64,000 nucleotides of DNA from a marine bacterium B5-7 (GTDB lineage Bacteria; Pseudomonadota; Gammaproteobacteria; Arenicellales; CAJQKF01). Each line of letters starts with the position of its first letter. Positions within the stretch are counted from its first letter, which is position 1. Location of the stretch: the NCBI GenBank assembly GCA_021604525.1, contig BQJD01000004.1, forward strand, positions 1 to 64,000, written 5' to 3'. A model generated the notes under the pieces. That model had not been told where the DNA came from. It did not search any database and saw nothing but the letters and a program-made list of their open reading frames with translations. Below, one piece after another: positions 52,139 through 61,429 of this stretch. The translations under genes and the position numbers were made by a program.

Positions 52139-52149
52139 CAGTCGTTGAG

Positions 52150-53430
52150 ATGAATATTCAAACTGCCGAAAGTATCGATATATCTGAATACACCAATGGG
52201 TTTGGTGTTCGTGCCCGGGCCGCATCGCGTATTCTCGCGAGTGCCGACACGGGCGCCAAAAACGCTGCACTCAGCGCCATTGCGGCCCGCTTTGAGGAGC
52301 AAAGCGATGTCATAATCGCTGCCAATCGGCGTGATCTTGATGCGAGCCGGCTTAATAAGCTGAGCCCGGCCCTTATCGATCGACTCGAACTCACTACATC
52401 CAGAATTGTGGCCATGGCCGATGGTCTTCGTCAGATTGTCGCACTGCCGGATCCGGTCGGTGAGATCAGCGAGCTGCGCACCCGACCTTCGGGGATCCGC
52501 GTTGGCCGAATGCGCGTGCCAATCGGCGTGGTAGCCATCGTTTATGAGTCCCGTCCCAACGTCACTGCCGATGCCGCTGCGCTCTGCCTGAAATCGGGCA
52601 ATGCGGTGATTCTGCGTGGCGGATCGGAAGCCATACATTCGAATCTTGCCATTGCCGAATGCATCAGCGACGGACTTCGCCACGCCGGTTTACCGATCGA
52701 CGCTGTACAGATTATCGACAACACCGACCGCGCAATTGTTGGTGCATTGGTGAAAATGAGCCGGTATGTCGATGTCATTGTGCCGCGCGGCGGTAAAGGC
52801 CTGATCGAGCGTATCAGCGCCGAGGCTGAGGTTCCGGTGATCAAGCATCTCGACGGTATTTGTCATGTTTACATTGATTCCGATGCTGATCGCGACAAGG
52901 CCATACGCGTCGCCGAGAATTCCAAGACCCGCCGATACGGCATCTGTGGCGCAATGGAAACATTGTTGGTGGCACGAGATGTCGCAGATGACGTGTTGCC
53001 GGAACTGGCGCGTCGTTACCGGGCTGCCGGGGTTGAGTTACGCGGTTGCCAGGCTACCCGCGAAATCATTGCCGATGCGTTAGCGGCCACTGAAGAAGAT
53101 TGGCGGACCGAGTATCTGGCGCCCATTTTATCGATCCGCGTGGTTGATGGGCTAGACGATGCCATTGAACACATTGAGACATATGGCTCGGCGCATACTG
53201 ATTCCATCGTCACTGAAAACCTGACGCGCGCCAACCGGTTCATTACCTGCGTGGATTCGAGTTCAGTGATGGTCAATGCCTCTACCCAATTCGCTGACGG
53301 ATTCGAATACGGTCTGGGCGCTGAGATCGGTATCAGCACCAATAAACTGCATGTGCGTGGGCCGGTGGGTCTCGAGGGCCTGACCACGCAAAAATACGTG
53401 GTGTATGGTGACGGAACCATCAGGGCGTAG
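52150..53430 (+). CDS. proA: ProA, gamma-glutamyl phosphate reductase
   Basis: ProA reduces gamma-glutamyl phosphate to glutamate semialdehyde in proline synthesis. The 426-residue aldehyde dehydrogenase-like enzyme has [20 protein letters not shown] near 130-150, [15 protein letters not shown] near 234-248, and the catalytic Cys in [11 protein letters not shown] near 265. [12 protein letters not shown] and [13 protein letters not shown] are near the end. proB is not adjacent. It sits between holA and nadD, a layout seen in other gammaproteobacteria. Confidence 0.96.
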   Translation: MNIQTAESIDISEYTNGFGVRARAASRILASADTGAKNAALSAIAARFEEQSDVIIAANRRDLDASRLNKLSPALIDRLELTTSRIVAMADGLRQIVALPDPVGEISELRTRPSGIRVGRMRVPIGVVAIVYESRPNVTADAAALCLKSGNAVILRGGSEAIHSNLAIAECISDGLRHAGLPIDAVQIIDNTDRAIVGALVKMSRYVDVIVPRGGKGLIERISAEAEVPVIKHLDGICHVYIDSDADRDKAIRVAENSKTRRYGICGAMETLLVARDVADDVLPELARRYRAAGVELRGCQATREIIADALAATEEDWRTEYLAPILSIRVVDGLDDAIEHIETYGSAHTDSIVTENLTRANRFITCVDSSSVMVNASTQFADGFEYGLGAEIGISTNKLHVRGPVGLEGLTTQKYVVYGDGTIRA

Positions 53431-53463
53431 CGCCACCGGGCGGACTGAGGTACGCACCGTATC

Positions 53464-54147
53464 GTGCGGGTGAGTCATACCGATCAGCCTGTGGCGGGTG
53501 GGGTCAAGCATCATGTCGATACCGAAACGCTGAGATTCGGTATTTTCGGCGGTACTTTCGATCCATTTCACATTGGTCACATGCATCTGCTGGACTGTGT
53601 GCTTGAGCGCGTGTCCCTTGAAGTGATTCACGTGATTCCCGCCTTGGTTCCACCCCTGAAGCCTCAACCTGTGGCCAGTGCCGCGCATCGTATCAACATG
53701 GTCAAATGCGCCATAGATGGTCGTGAAAGACTTGTATGCGATGACCGGGAGATACGCCGCGAAGGCACTTCATATACGGTCCTGACCCTTATGTCCCTTA
53801 ACCAGGAGTATCTTGCCCGTGCCGATCATAAAGCACGCGCGGTGCTGATTATCGGCCATGATGTATTCGCGCAACTGCATCGCTGGCATCGCTGGCGTGA
53901 GATACCAGGGCTTAGCGACTTGCTGGTCATCAACCGGCCGGATCTGTCCGGCAATGATGGAGCCCGTGAAATCGACCCTGCAATAGAGGAATGTCTGAAG
54001 AACACCCGAGTGGATCACCTCGATATTCCACCTCGGGACATATCTGCAACCGAGATCAGGCGGCGGCTCGGTATGGGAGAAGACGTCACCGGCATGCTGC
54101 CGGATACAGTATTATCTTACATAAAGGCACATTCATTATATGACTGA
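53464..54147 (+). CDS. nadD: NadD, nicotinate-nucleotide adenylyltransferase
   Basis: NadD joins nicotinate mononucleotide and ATP to form deamido-NAD. The product has the GxFDPxHxGH nucleotidyltransferase motif as GGTFDPFHIGHMHLL near residues 30-44 and the second signature ISATEIRRRLGMG near 194. The GTG at 53464 gives 227 residues with about 22 more than usual at the N-terminus; GTG at 53491 would be a closer fit to the family. It overlaps rsfS by 8 bases. Confidence 0.94.
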   Translation: MRVSHTDQPVAGGVKHHVDTETLRFGIFGGTFDPFHIGHMHLLDCVLERVSLEVIHVIPALVPPLKPQPVASAAHRINMVKCAIDGRERLVCDDREIRREGTSYTVLTLMSLNQEYLARADHKARAVLIIGHDVFAQLHRWHRWREIPGLSDLLVINRPDLSGNDGAREIDPAIEECLKNTRVDHLDIPPRDISATEIRRRLGMGEDVTGMLPDTVLSYIKAHSLYD

Positions 54148-54532
54148 ACAAACGACTGAACTCACATCATCCTCATCCGAGCTTTGCGATACCTTGATTG
54201 GTCTTCTGGAGGACGGCAAGGGTGTCGATATTATTCACCTCGATGTCAGCAAGCTGACGACGATTACTGATTTCATGGTGATAGTTACCGGTACCTCATC
54301 ACGTCACGTCAATGCACTGGCAGCCAATACCGTGTCATCCATGCGCGATAAGGGTATTCGACCACGAGGCCTTGAAGGTCAGGAAAGTGGCGAGTGGGTG
54401 TTGCTCGACTTTGGCGATGTAATTATCCATATCATGCAAAAAACAGTTCGTGAACTCTATGACCTCGAGGGACTGTGGCAATCCGGATTCTCAGAAGCAC
54501 TGCTCAAGCGTGCACCGGATTCAGCCGATTGA
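54140..54532 (+). CDS. rsfS: RsfS, ribosome silencing factor
   Basis: RsfS binds ribosomal protein L14 and blocks subunit joining when nutrients are short. The 130-residue protein has the family pattern DGKGVDIIHLDVSKLTTITD near 25-44, VTGTSSRHVNALAANTV near 50-66, and GEWVLLDFGDVIIHIM followed by YDLEGLW. It overlaps nadD and precedes rlmH by 44 bases. Confidence 0.95.
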   Translation: MTEQTTELTSSSSELCDTLIGLLEDGKGVDIIHLDVSKLTTITDFMVIVTGTSSRHVNALAANTVSSMRDKGIRPRGLEGQESGEWVLLDFGDVIIHIMQKTVRELYDLEGLWQSGFSEALLKRAPDSAD

Positions 54533-54576
54533 AGATGGTGTCAGTCTGCAAGTCAGCATTGCCCGGCTGATTAAGG

Positions 54577-55044
54577 GTGCAGGTTACAGTGGTTGCCATC
54601 GGCCAGCGGATGCCCGATTGGGTGGCGCGGGGTTTCGAAGAATATCGTCGCCGATTAAGCGGTCAGGTGACAATGGAACTCATCGAAGTGGCTGCCACTC
54701 GGCGGGGCAAGAACCCGGATCTTAAAAAAATAGCAGAAGAGGAGGGGCGCAGGCTACTCTCACAAATACCCGTAAACGCCTTGCCGATTGCACTTGAGCG
54801 AGAGGGACGGACAGTTGATACGTTACAACTGGCAACACTTTTGCAAAGCTTTATCGACGACGCCCAGGATATCGCCATCATGATCGGGGGTCCGGAAGGA
54901 CTGTCGAGTGAATGCCTCCGCGCGGCCCGTCATGTTCTGACTCTTTCAAAGCTCACCTTCGCGCATCCGCTGGTGCGAATCATTCTCGCCGAGCAGATTT
55001 ACAGAGCCCACAGCATCAACAATGGCCACCCCTATCATCGCTGA
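54577..55044 (+). CDS. rlmH: RlmH, 23S rRNA pseudouridine1915 N3-methyltransferase
   Basis: RlmH is a SPOUT methyltransferase acting on Psi1915 in helix 69 of 23S rRNA. The 155-residue product starts with GTG and has GQRMPDWVARGFEEYRRRL near 9-27, the SAM site IMIGGPEGLSSECLRAA near 100-116, and LSKLTFAHPLVRIILAEQIY with the C-terminal AHSINNGHPYHR. Length is exactly that of the family. It overlaps maf by 23 bases. Confidence 0.96.
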   Translation: MQVTVVAIGQRMPDWVARGFEEYRRRLSGQVTMELIEVAATRRGKNPDLKKIAEEEGRRLLSQIPVNALPIALEREGRTVDTLQLATLLQSFIDDAQDIAIMIGGPEGLSSECLRAARHVLTLSKLTFAHPLVRIILAEQIYRAHSINNGHPYHR

Positions 55045-55609
55045 TCCAACGATTTGTCTGGCATCGACGTCACCGCGTCGGCGTGAACTGTTAAGCCAGA
55101 TCGGTGTACGCTTTATCTATGTCGATCCGGCCATCGATGAGGAAAACATCAGCGCACCAACTGCCCGACAACAGGTTCTTGAGATCGCACGCGCCAAGGC
55201 CTGTGCAGGTATCAATAAAGAGCCGTTGTGTTGCGTGCTGGCAGCCGACACCGTGGTGATTTGTGACGATAAAGCACTCGGCAAACCGGTGGATCGTGAC
55301 GATGCCATGCGCATGCTGGCGTTATTATCCGGGCGTTCCCATTGGGTTTATACTGCGGTGGTAACCCTGTTCGGAGATAAAACATGCCATGCTGTTAGTG
55401 CAACCGAAGTCTGGCTAAGGGCGACAACAATCGCCGAGCGTGCACGCTATGCAGACAGCGGCGAGCCGTTCGACAAAGCGGGTGGTTACGCGATACAGGG
55501 GCGTGCCGCGGAATTTATCGCTCGAATCGAAGGTAGTTACAGCAATGTCGTCGGTCTTCCCCTGTTTGAAACCGCCAACCTGTTAAACCAACAAGGAATC
55601 AATCTGTGA
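55022..55609 (+). CDS. Maf-family nucleoside triphosphate pyrophosphatase
   Basis: Maf proteins hydrolyse non-canonical or pyrimidine nucleoside triphosphates to the monophosphate. The 195-residue protein has the substrate loop LASTSPRRRELLSQIGV near 13-29, the catalytic region VLAADTVVICDD near 75, KPVDRDDAMRMLALLSGR near 89-106, GEPFDKAGGYAIQGRAA near 150, and the end GSYSNVVGLPL. The SPRR form and position next to rng suggest the YhdE (dTTP/UTP) type rather than YceF. It overlaps rng by 4 bases. Confidence 0.94.
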   Translation: MATPIIADPTICLASTSPRRRELLSQIGVRFIYVDPAIDEENISAPTARQQVLEIARAKACAGINKEPLCCVLAADTVVICDDKALGKPVDRDDAMRMLALLSGRSHWVYTAVVTLFGDKTCHAVSATEVWLRATTIAERARYADSGEPFDKAGGYAIQGRAAEFIARIEGSYSNVVGLPLFETANLLNQQGINL

Positions 55610-57162
55610 GCGAGGAACTTCTGATCAACATCACTCCGCAGGAGACACGAGTCGCCGCGGTCGAGAATGGCGTGTTGCAGGAGGTCCATATCGAACGAAG
55701 CCAAGGTAAGGGCATCGTAGGCAACATTTATCGAGGAAAAATTGTCCGCGTCCTGCCCGGCATGCAGGCTGCATTTGTCGAGATTGGTCTTGAACGGACC
55801 GGATTTCTGCATGCGGCCGACATAGCTCAGTCCGAGTCCGATACAGTTGCTGCAAAGGATTCCCGGAACCCATCTGACGGGCTCGACGAACCCGCCGCGA
55901 CTGATACTGATTCAGGACAATCAGATGGGTCTCCATCGAACGGTAACGGCGACAAGCCATTGATCGCCAACCTGGTGCGGGAGGGTCAGTCGGTGCTTGT
56001 GCAGGTCGTGAAGGATCCGATCGGCAGTAAAGGCGCTCGCCTGACCACGCAAATTGCTATTCCTTCGAGAAATCTCGTCTATCTGCCCGGTAGCGATCAT
56101 ATCGGGGTTTCGCAAAGAATCATGGACCCGGATGAACGCGATCGTCTCAAACAGGCGGTTCATGATTCCCGCGCGTCACTTGAAATCAACGGGGGTTTCA
56201 TCGTCCGCACGGCCGGTGAATCAGCGATTGTCGATGACATGATTCAGGATATGAAGTTCCTGACCCGTATCTGGGAGCGTACCCAAAAGCGTCGCAGCGA
56301 GGTCGATTGCGGTCTGGTCCATGAAGATCTGCCGCTGGCCATGCGGACCCTGCGTGACCTTGTAAAAGAAGATGTTGAAAAAATTCGTATCGATTCGCGA
56401 GAGACATATCAAAAGGCCCGTGATCTCGCTCGCGAGTTGGTTCCCGAAGTTATCGGCAAGATGGAATATTATCCAGGCGAGCGGCCGATATTCGACTTGT
56501 ACTCGGTCGAAGACGAGATCCAGCGCGCCATGGATCGCATGGTCCCGTTAAAATCCGGTGGCTATCTGATTATCGATCAGACCGAAGCAATGACCACGAT
56601 CGACGTCAACACGGGTGCATTCGTTGGCCGGCGTAACCTTGAAGAAACGCTCTTCAAGACGAATCTTGAAGCGGCCCAATGTATTGCCCGTCAGCTCAGG
56701 CTGCGTAATCTCGGCGGTATCATCATTATCGATTTCATCGATATGGAACAGGAGGAACATCGCCGGCAAGTCATGCGTGCTCTTGAAAAAGCCCTTTCAC
56801 GGGACGTCGCCCGCGCCCATATTGCAGACATGTCGGTTCTGGGGCTTGTCGAAATTACCCGCAAGCGAACTCGCGAAAGTCTTGAACGAATGCTTACCCA
56901 ACCGTGCCCTTGCTGCGCTGGTCGTGGTGTCCAGAAAACGCCGCAAACAATATGCTACGAAATTTTCCGTGAAATTCTGCGCGAAGCACGTCAATTCGAA
57001 GCTAACGGATTCATGGTGCTGGCCAGTCAAGTAGTCATCGATATGTTGCTCGACGAAGAATCAACCGGCCTGGCCGACTTGCAGGAGTTCATCAAACGAC
57101 CCATTACGATGCAGGTAGAGCCAGCTTATTCGCAGGAGGTTTTTGATGTGGTCCTCATTTAG
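55606..57162 (+). CDS. rng: Ribonuclease G
   Basis: RNase G is the endonuclease for 16S rRNA 5' maturation and mRNA decay. The 518-residue protein starts with GTG and has an S1 domain (GNIYRGKIVRVLPGMQAAFV near 37-56), the 5'-sensor and RNase H-like parts, catalytic Asp residues in TIDVNTGAFVG near 329 and IIIIDFIDM near 372, and the zinc-link CPCC near 434. Compared with E. coli RNase G (489 residues) it has an extra acidic, Ser-rich and probably disordered insertion within the S1 domain, about residues 73-118. It lacks the long RNase E C-terminal scaffold. Confidence 0.95.
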   Translation: MSEELLINITPQETRVAAVENGVLQEVHIERSQGKGIVGNIYRGKIVRVLPGMQAAFVEIGLERTGFLHAADIAQSESDTVAAKDSRNPSDGLDEPAATDTDSGQSDGSPSNGNGDKPLIANLVREGQSVLVQVVKDPIGSKGARLTTQIAIPSRNLVYLPGSDHIGVSQRIMDPDERDRLKQAVHDSRASLEINGGFIVRTAGESAIVDDMIQDMKFLTRIWERTQKRRSEVDCGLVHEDLPLAMRTLRDLVKEDVEKIRIDSRETYQKARDLARELVPEVIGKMEYYPGERPIFDLYSVEDEIQRAMDRMVPLKSGGYLIIDQTEAMTTIDVNTGAFVGRRNLEETLFKTNLEAAQCIARQLRLRNLGGIIIIDFIDMEQEEHRRQVMRALEKALSRDVARAHIADMSVLGLVEITRKRTRESLERMLTQPCPCCAGRGVQKTPQTICYEIFREILREARQFEANGFMVLASQVVIDMLLDEESTGLADLQEFIKRPITMQVEPAYSQEVFDVVLI

Positions 57163-57571
57163 CGGGGTGTTGAGGCAGGCCCCAGGCGGCACAATAAGGC
57201 GTCAAGTGCCTGATTCGAAGCCCCTGATTCACGCAATTTTTCCTGTGTTGTTATTACTTGCTGCAATGCTGTGGCCAGGTCAGAGTCAGGCTTCCTTTTG
57301 GCAGGCAACTATCACACGAGGTGACTGGCAGCAGGTTGCCGGTGGTCGGCTGGTTGAATTTGAACCTGTTCGGGAATTACTGAGCCTGTTTGAGGAAACC
57401 TCAGGGGTTGTGGTTACTGTGCGCTACCCCGGTGGTGATGTTGGCAGCGCTTGGGCACGAACTTTCCGTGACAAAATGGTCGCGTTGGGTATTCCCTCCA
57501 GCTATATAGAAATGATCCCCGGTTCCGGCGGACTCGACATTCTGCATGTCAGTCTGGTTGACGGTAAGTAG
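57146..57571 (+). CDS. Exported hypothetical protein
   Basis: From the ATG at 57146, with a near-perfect AGGAGG 6 bases upstream, the product has about 141 residues. After a 30-residue N-terminal stretch there is a hydrophobic segment ending in a likely signal peptidase site (LLLLAAMLWPGQSQA). The remaining 90 residues contain FEPVRELLSLFEETSGVVVT, then VRYPGGDVGSAWARTFRDKM and IPGSGGLDILHVSLVD, suggesting a small alpha/beta periplasmic domain. I do not recognise the family. It overlaps rng by 17 bases and is followed by a nitrilase gene, so it is probably part of that operon. Confidence 0.65.
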   Translation: MWSSFSGVLRQAPGGTIRRQVPDSKPLIHAIFPVLLLLAAMLWPGQSQASFWQATITRGDWQQVAGGRLVEFEPVRELLSLFEETSGVVVTVRYPGGDVGSAWARTFRDKMVALGIPSSYIEMIPGSGGLDILHVSLVDGK

Positions 57572-57593
57572 GTTTCAGGTCCCGACATTTATC

Positions 57594-58394
57594 ATGCCGC
57601 GTTGTGCTGTCATTCAGATGTGTTCCTGTCGTGACCTGGATAGCAATCTCGCCAGTGCCGAACGGTTGATCGCCGATGCCGTCAACGATGGCGCACAGCT
57701 TGTCAGCCTGCCGGAAAATTTCGCATTGATGTCTGATCCTCCTGCCCTGATTGATTGCGCGCTGCATCGCTTGGGCGATATAGAGAAATTCCTGTCAGAA
57801 ACCGCCAGATCTCATCGCATCGTTTTGATTGGTGGATCAGTCCCGGCGCCAGTGACCGGGAAGAATCGTGTCTACGGAGCGTGTCAGGTATATGGCAGCG
57901 ATGGTGCCCGACTCGCCGAATACCACAAGATGCATCTGTTCGATGTCATCATTTCCGATTCGGAATCCTACCTTGAGTCTGCCTATACTGCACCTGGTGA
58001 TTCGATCGAGGTGATCGCGAGCGAATTCGGCACCGTTGGACTCAGTATCTGCTATGACGTTCGCTTTCCAGAAATGTACCGTGAATTGACGGCACAAGGC
58101 GCGCAGATATTGTCTGTTCCTTCAGCGTTTACGGTGCCGACCGGGCGGACCCACTGGGAAGTACTGTTGCGTGCCCGCGCCATAGAAAACCAGTGTTATG
58201 TGATTGCGCCGGCACAGTCTGGCCAGCATGAAAACGGTCGTCTGACCTATGGACACAGTTTAGTTATTGCGCCTTCTGGTGAGATACTGGCCGAACGGGC
58301 TGAGCAAGTGGGTCACTGCATCGCCGATATCGATCTTGATCAACTGACTCTCATCCGAAAGCGTTTCCCGGTGCTGGGCCACCGACGACTTTGA
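57594..58394 (+). CDS. Carbon-nitrogen hydrolase, Nit family (probable deaminated glutathione amidase)
   Basis: A 266-residue nitrilase-superfamily enzyme with the full catalytic triad: Glu in SLPENFALM (near 41), Lys in EYHKMHLFDV (near 112) and Cys in SICYDVRFPEMYREL (near 152). The HLFDV and CYDVRFPE motifs fit the Nit1/YbeM group, which repairs deaminated glutathione, rather than true nitrilases. In many gammaproteobacteria the gene lies between rng/yhdP and tldD; neither yhdP nor tldD is here. The ATG at 57594 is preferred over an upstream frame start at 57546. Confidence 0.9.
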   Translation: MPRCAVIQMCSCRDLDSNLASAERLIADAVNDGAQLVSLPENFALMSDPPALIDCALHRLGDIEKFLSETARSHRIVLIGGSVPAPVTGKNRVYGACQVYGSDGARLAEYHKMHLFDVIISDSESYLESAYTAPGDSIEVIASEFGTVGLSICYDVRFPEMYRELTAQGAQILSVPSAFTVPTGRTHWEVLLRARAIENQCYVIAPAQSGQHENGRLTYGHSLVIAPSGEILAERAEQVGHCIADIDLDQLTLIRKRFPVLGHRRL

Positions 58395-58426
58395 CTTAAT
58401 GCTTTAATAAGCAACCCTTGAAATGA

Positions 58427-59305
58427 ATGAATAACGAAATGACAGCCAAAACACCCAGGCAACGATTCAGAGAACAGTTATCGAAAAACGTTTGCCTGTT
58501 CCCCGCCTCTATATTCGACCCGATGTCGGTACGCATTGCTGAGGATATTGGTTTCGAGGTCGGCATGCTGGCCGGCTCAGTTGCCTCCATGACGGTGTTG
58601 GGCGCGCCCGATTTGATCGTGCTCAGTCTCACCGAATTCGCCGATCAGGCGCGGCGCATTTGTCGTGCATCCGATCTTCCTCTCATCGTCGATGCGGATC
58701 ATGGCTATGGCAATGCGCTGAATGTAGCGAGAACGGTACAAGAACTGGAGACCGCCGGCGTCGCTGCACTGAGCATCGAGGATACAATATTGCCGCGACC
58801 CTATGGCGCGGACGGCACCGCCTCACTGGTGTCCATTGATGAAGGCATCGGCAAGTTGCGTGCTGCCCTCGATGCACGTCGTGATCCGGATCTGGTTATC
58901 ATCGGGCGTACCAGCGCACCCGCTACTAATGGCATCGCTGATGCTGTTGCGCGGGTTGACGCATACCAGGACGCGGGCGTCGATATGATCATGTTGATCG
59001 GTGTGAAGACACGCGCCGATCTTGAAACGATTGCCTCAAGAGTGCGGATTCCGATTATGCTGGGTGGTGCCGGTGACGCATTGCGCGACGTCGACTACCT
59101 TGCTTCCCTGGGTGTGCGGGTTTGCCTGACCGGTCACCAACCATTCATGGCGGCCATGCAGGCGGTGTACGACGCACTCAAGGCGTTGCGTAGCGGCGTC
59201 AACCCTGCTGAAGTGGCTGTGAACGTCGATGCTGCCATGATTCGCAACACGACCCGCGATGACGATTATCGACGATCCATCGAACGTTATCTTGGCGCTG
59301 GCTGA
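58427..59305 (+). CDS. Oxaloacetate decarboxylase-like, PEP mutase/isocitrate lyase superfamily
   Basis: A 292-residue TIM-barrel enzyme closely resembling Pseudomonas PA4872, an oxaloacetate decarboxylase of the superfamily. Matching landmarks are ASIFDPMSVRIAEDIGFEVG near 27-46, the metal site DADHGYGNALNVARTV near 88, EDTILPRPYG near 115, and the His that replaces the usual catalytic Cys-Gly loop, in LTGHQPFMAAM near 237. The KKCGH isocitrate lyase motif is absent, as in PA4872. The reaction, oxaloacetate to pyruvate and CO2, is inferred by homology. Confidence 0.88.
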   Translation: MNNEMTAKTPRQRFREQLSKNVCLFPASIFDPMSVRIAEDIGFEVGMLAGSVASMTVLGAPDLIVLSLTEFADQARRICRASDLPLIVDADHGYGNALNVARTVQELETAGVAALSIEDTILPRPYGADGTASLVSIDEGIGKLRAALDARRDPDLVIIGRTSAPATNGIADAVARVDAYQDAGVDMIMLIGVKTRADLETIASRVRIPIMLGGAGDALRDVDYLASLGVRVCLTGHQPFMAAMQAVYDALKALRSGVNPAEVAVNVDAAMIRNTTRDDDYRRSIERYLGAG

Positions 59306-59403
59306 AACGATGATGTGTCCTGAACCCCCTTGCAAGTAAACTAGCCAAATCCCGGCATTACAAACACTTGAACATAAAACGGACTTTATAAGGAAACTCG
59401 ACC

Positions 59404-60453
59404 ATGATGGTAACTGGCGATATTCATCCGGCATTTGAAAGCCTCGCAATAAAACCCCGCGCGCATCTCACCGAGACGGTTACGTTACTACAACCGATGA
59501 CCAACCTTACTGAACAAATCGGCGGTGCGGCGCTGTTCGTCAAGCGAGACGATCTGTTGCCGCTGGCGATGGGTGGTAACAAGGTTCGGCAACTTGAATA
59601 CTATTTTGGTGAAGCTCTTGCGGCCAAAGCCGACACGGTGCTGATCACGGGTGCGGTGCAGTCCAATTTCGTGCGTCTGGCCGCCGCCGCCGCGCGTAAA
59701 CTGAAGATGCATTGTCATGTACAACTTGAGGAGCGAGTTGCCAACGATTCCCGTGAGTATCGGCATTCGGGGAACGTTTTGCTCGATCGACTGCTGGGCG
59801 CCACCATCCATAGTTTTGCAGACGGCGAAGATGAAGCCGGTGCTGACGCCAATCTCGAGCAAATCGCTGAGGAATTGAGAGGCGAAGGGAAGACCCCTTA
59901 TGTCATTCACCTGGGCGTCGGTCATCCGCCGGTGGGTTCCCTTGGGTATGTTGACGCTGCCATTGAAATTGTTGCCCAACTTGAATCAAGTTGTCTTGAT
60001 ATCAGTCGTATCGTGGTTGCCTCGGGTAGTGGCGCAACCCATACCGGCCTGTTGTTCGGCTTACGATTACTGAATGTAGACATACCGGTAACCGGCGTTT
60101 GCGTGCGCCGTGATGCGACCCAACAGAGGTCGCGAATCTCTTCTCATGCGCGTGGAATTGCACAACTTCTTGGCTGTGACAATCCAGTTGCGGATAGTGA
60201 CATATTGCTCGATGACCGGTTCCTTGCACCGGGATACGGCAAGGCAGGTGCTGCGGCCAGACAAGCGATTCAGATGGCAGCGCATCACGAAGCGCTGCTG
60301 GTCGATCCGGTGTATACCGCCAAAGCGCTGGCTGGGGCGATTGATATCGCGAAAGATGACGCGAACGGGCGGATACTATTCATTCATACCGGTGGCACGC
60401 CAGCGGTATTCGGCTATGCAGATGCCATGCTCGAGGCTTGCGTCGACGAGTGA
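59404..60453 (+). CDS. D-cysteine desulfhydrase/ACC deaminase family PLP enzyme
   Basis: A 349-residue fold-type II PLP enzyme. The N-terminal LFVKRDDLLPLAMGGNKVRQ (Schiff-base Lys near 60) is followed by TGAVQSNFVRLAAAAARKL near 79-97, the phosphate-binding region VVASGSGATHTGLLFGL near 203, and FIHTGGTPAVFGY at the end. These fit the group of D-cysteine desulfhydrase and ACC deaminase; the exact substrate cannot be set. The start is ATG 59404, with ATG 59407 equally possible; AAGGAAA lies about 9 bases upstream. It converges with the sulfotransferase gene, 26 bases apart. Confidence 0.88.
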   Translation: MMVTGDIHPAFESLAIKPRAHLTETVTLLQPMTNLTEQIGGAALFVKRDDLLPLAMGGNKVRQLEYYFGEALAAKADTVLITGAVQSNFVRLAAAAARKLKMHCHVQLEERVANDSREYRHSGNVLLDRLLGATIHSFADGEDEAGADANLEQIAEELRGEGKTPYVIHLGVGHPPVGSLGYVDAAIEIVAQLESSCLDISRIVVASGSGATHTGLLFGLRLLNVDIPVTGVCVRRDATQQRSRISSHARGIAQLLGCDNPVADSDILLDDRFLAPGYGKAGAAARQAIQMAAHHEALLVDPVYTAKALAGAIDIAKDDANGRILFIHTGGTPAVFGYADAMLEACVDE

Positions 60454-60479
60454 GGTTTGTTGAAAAAACAATCGAAACG

Positions 60480-61364
60480 TCAGACGCGTCTGCGACTGAG
60501 AATTGCGGTGATTTTCGATTTGATTCTCGATGACAGCGGTCGTCGGCTTTTGCGTGCATCCTTGCTGCGCAACTTTTCCATATACTCCGAGCCCTGCGCG
60601 GCCGGCAGTCGATCGGGTGATTCCAGCGCCCAGTCGTTTGCATCATATCCCATGGTGTTCAGGTACTCGCTGAGTATCGGTCGAAAGAACTTTATATCCT
60701 CATCGGTAAACCATCGTCGCCAGTTATCGTAGCCGCGAGTACGAACAACCCGACGGTGTTCATCAGCCACCTCGGTATCCCCTTCAAGGGACAAACCGAG
60801 ATACTGGTTCAGCTCTCCGAATCGTTCATCAACGAAGTCCTCATATCGCAACACATACATGTTGGCCGAAATGCGATCGGCGACGCCCGTCAATATGTCG
60901 TACCAGCTACGTTGCCAGGCCTCAAGCTGTGCACGGTTGTCGGTCATGGTTCCGGCCACGAGATCAACAAACGGAGTCCCTGCCGGATTCGATTCCTTGG
61001 CACGGGTTCTCGCTAGCGCGAGACGATACGCTTCGGGTTTGGCCTTATGACCCTGAAACCAGTGATAGAAGAAATTACTGATGATGATGTCGCGCGGATC
61101 GCGTGCGATCCAGATGGCACGGTCATACTTTGCAACGTTGGCAAATATGTTGTCCCAATTCATCTGGTTGGTGGGGAAAATCAGGTTCTTGGTCACCACC
61201 GGGTCATCAATCGATGTGATGTCATCGTGTAATGACAGGTTTTCAGCGCCACTGGCGGTATCGGGCTCGAATTCAAGCCGCGCATTCAGACCGAGTGCGG
61301 CGTGAATCTTGTAAGCCAATGCGGTAGTGCCGCTCTTGGCAAGCCCCAGAATCAGTATCTTCAT
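60480..61364 (-). CDS. Sulfotransferase family protein
   Basis: A 294-residue PAPS-dependent sulfotransferase domain protein. The 5'-phosphosulfate loop is LGLAKSGTTALAYKI near residues 6-20 and the 3'-phosphate motif is IWIARDPRDIIISNFF near 84-99; YVLRYEDFVDERF near 170 and a Lys/Arg-rich C-terminal tail follow. No signal or transmembrane segment, so cytoplasmic. Bacterial members sulfate carbohydrates, lipids or small molecules; with no glycan genes nearby the acceptor is unknown. The gene stands alone on the minus strand ahead of the phosphatase gene. Confidence 0.88.
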   Translation of the reverse strand: MKILILGLAKSGTTALAYKIHAALGLNARLEFEPDTASGAENLSLHDDITSIDDPVVTKNLIFPTNQMNWDNIFANVAKYDRAIWIARDPRDIIISNFFYHWFQGHKAKPEAYRLALARTRAKESNPAGTPFVDLVAGTMTDNRAQLEAWQRSWYDILTGVADRISANMYVLRYEDFVDERFGELNQYLGLSLEGDTEVADEHRRVVRTRGYDNWRRWFTDEDIKFFRPILSEYLNTMGYDANDWALESPDRLPAAQGSEYMEKLRSKDARKSRRPLSSRIKSKITAILSRRRV

Positions 61365-61429
61365 CGTTTATCAGGTTAGCGGAGTCGATGTTGGCAACTT
61401 GCAAATAGATGTCTGTGAATTAATAAACG

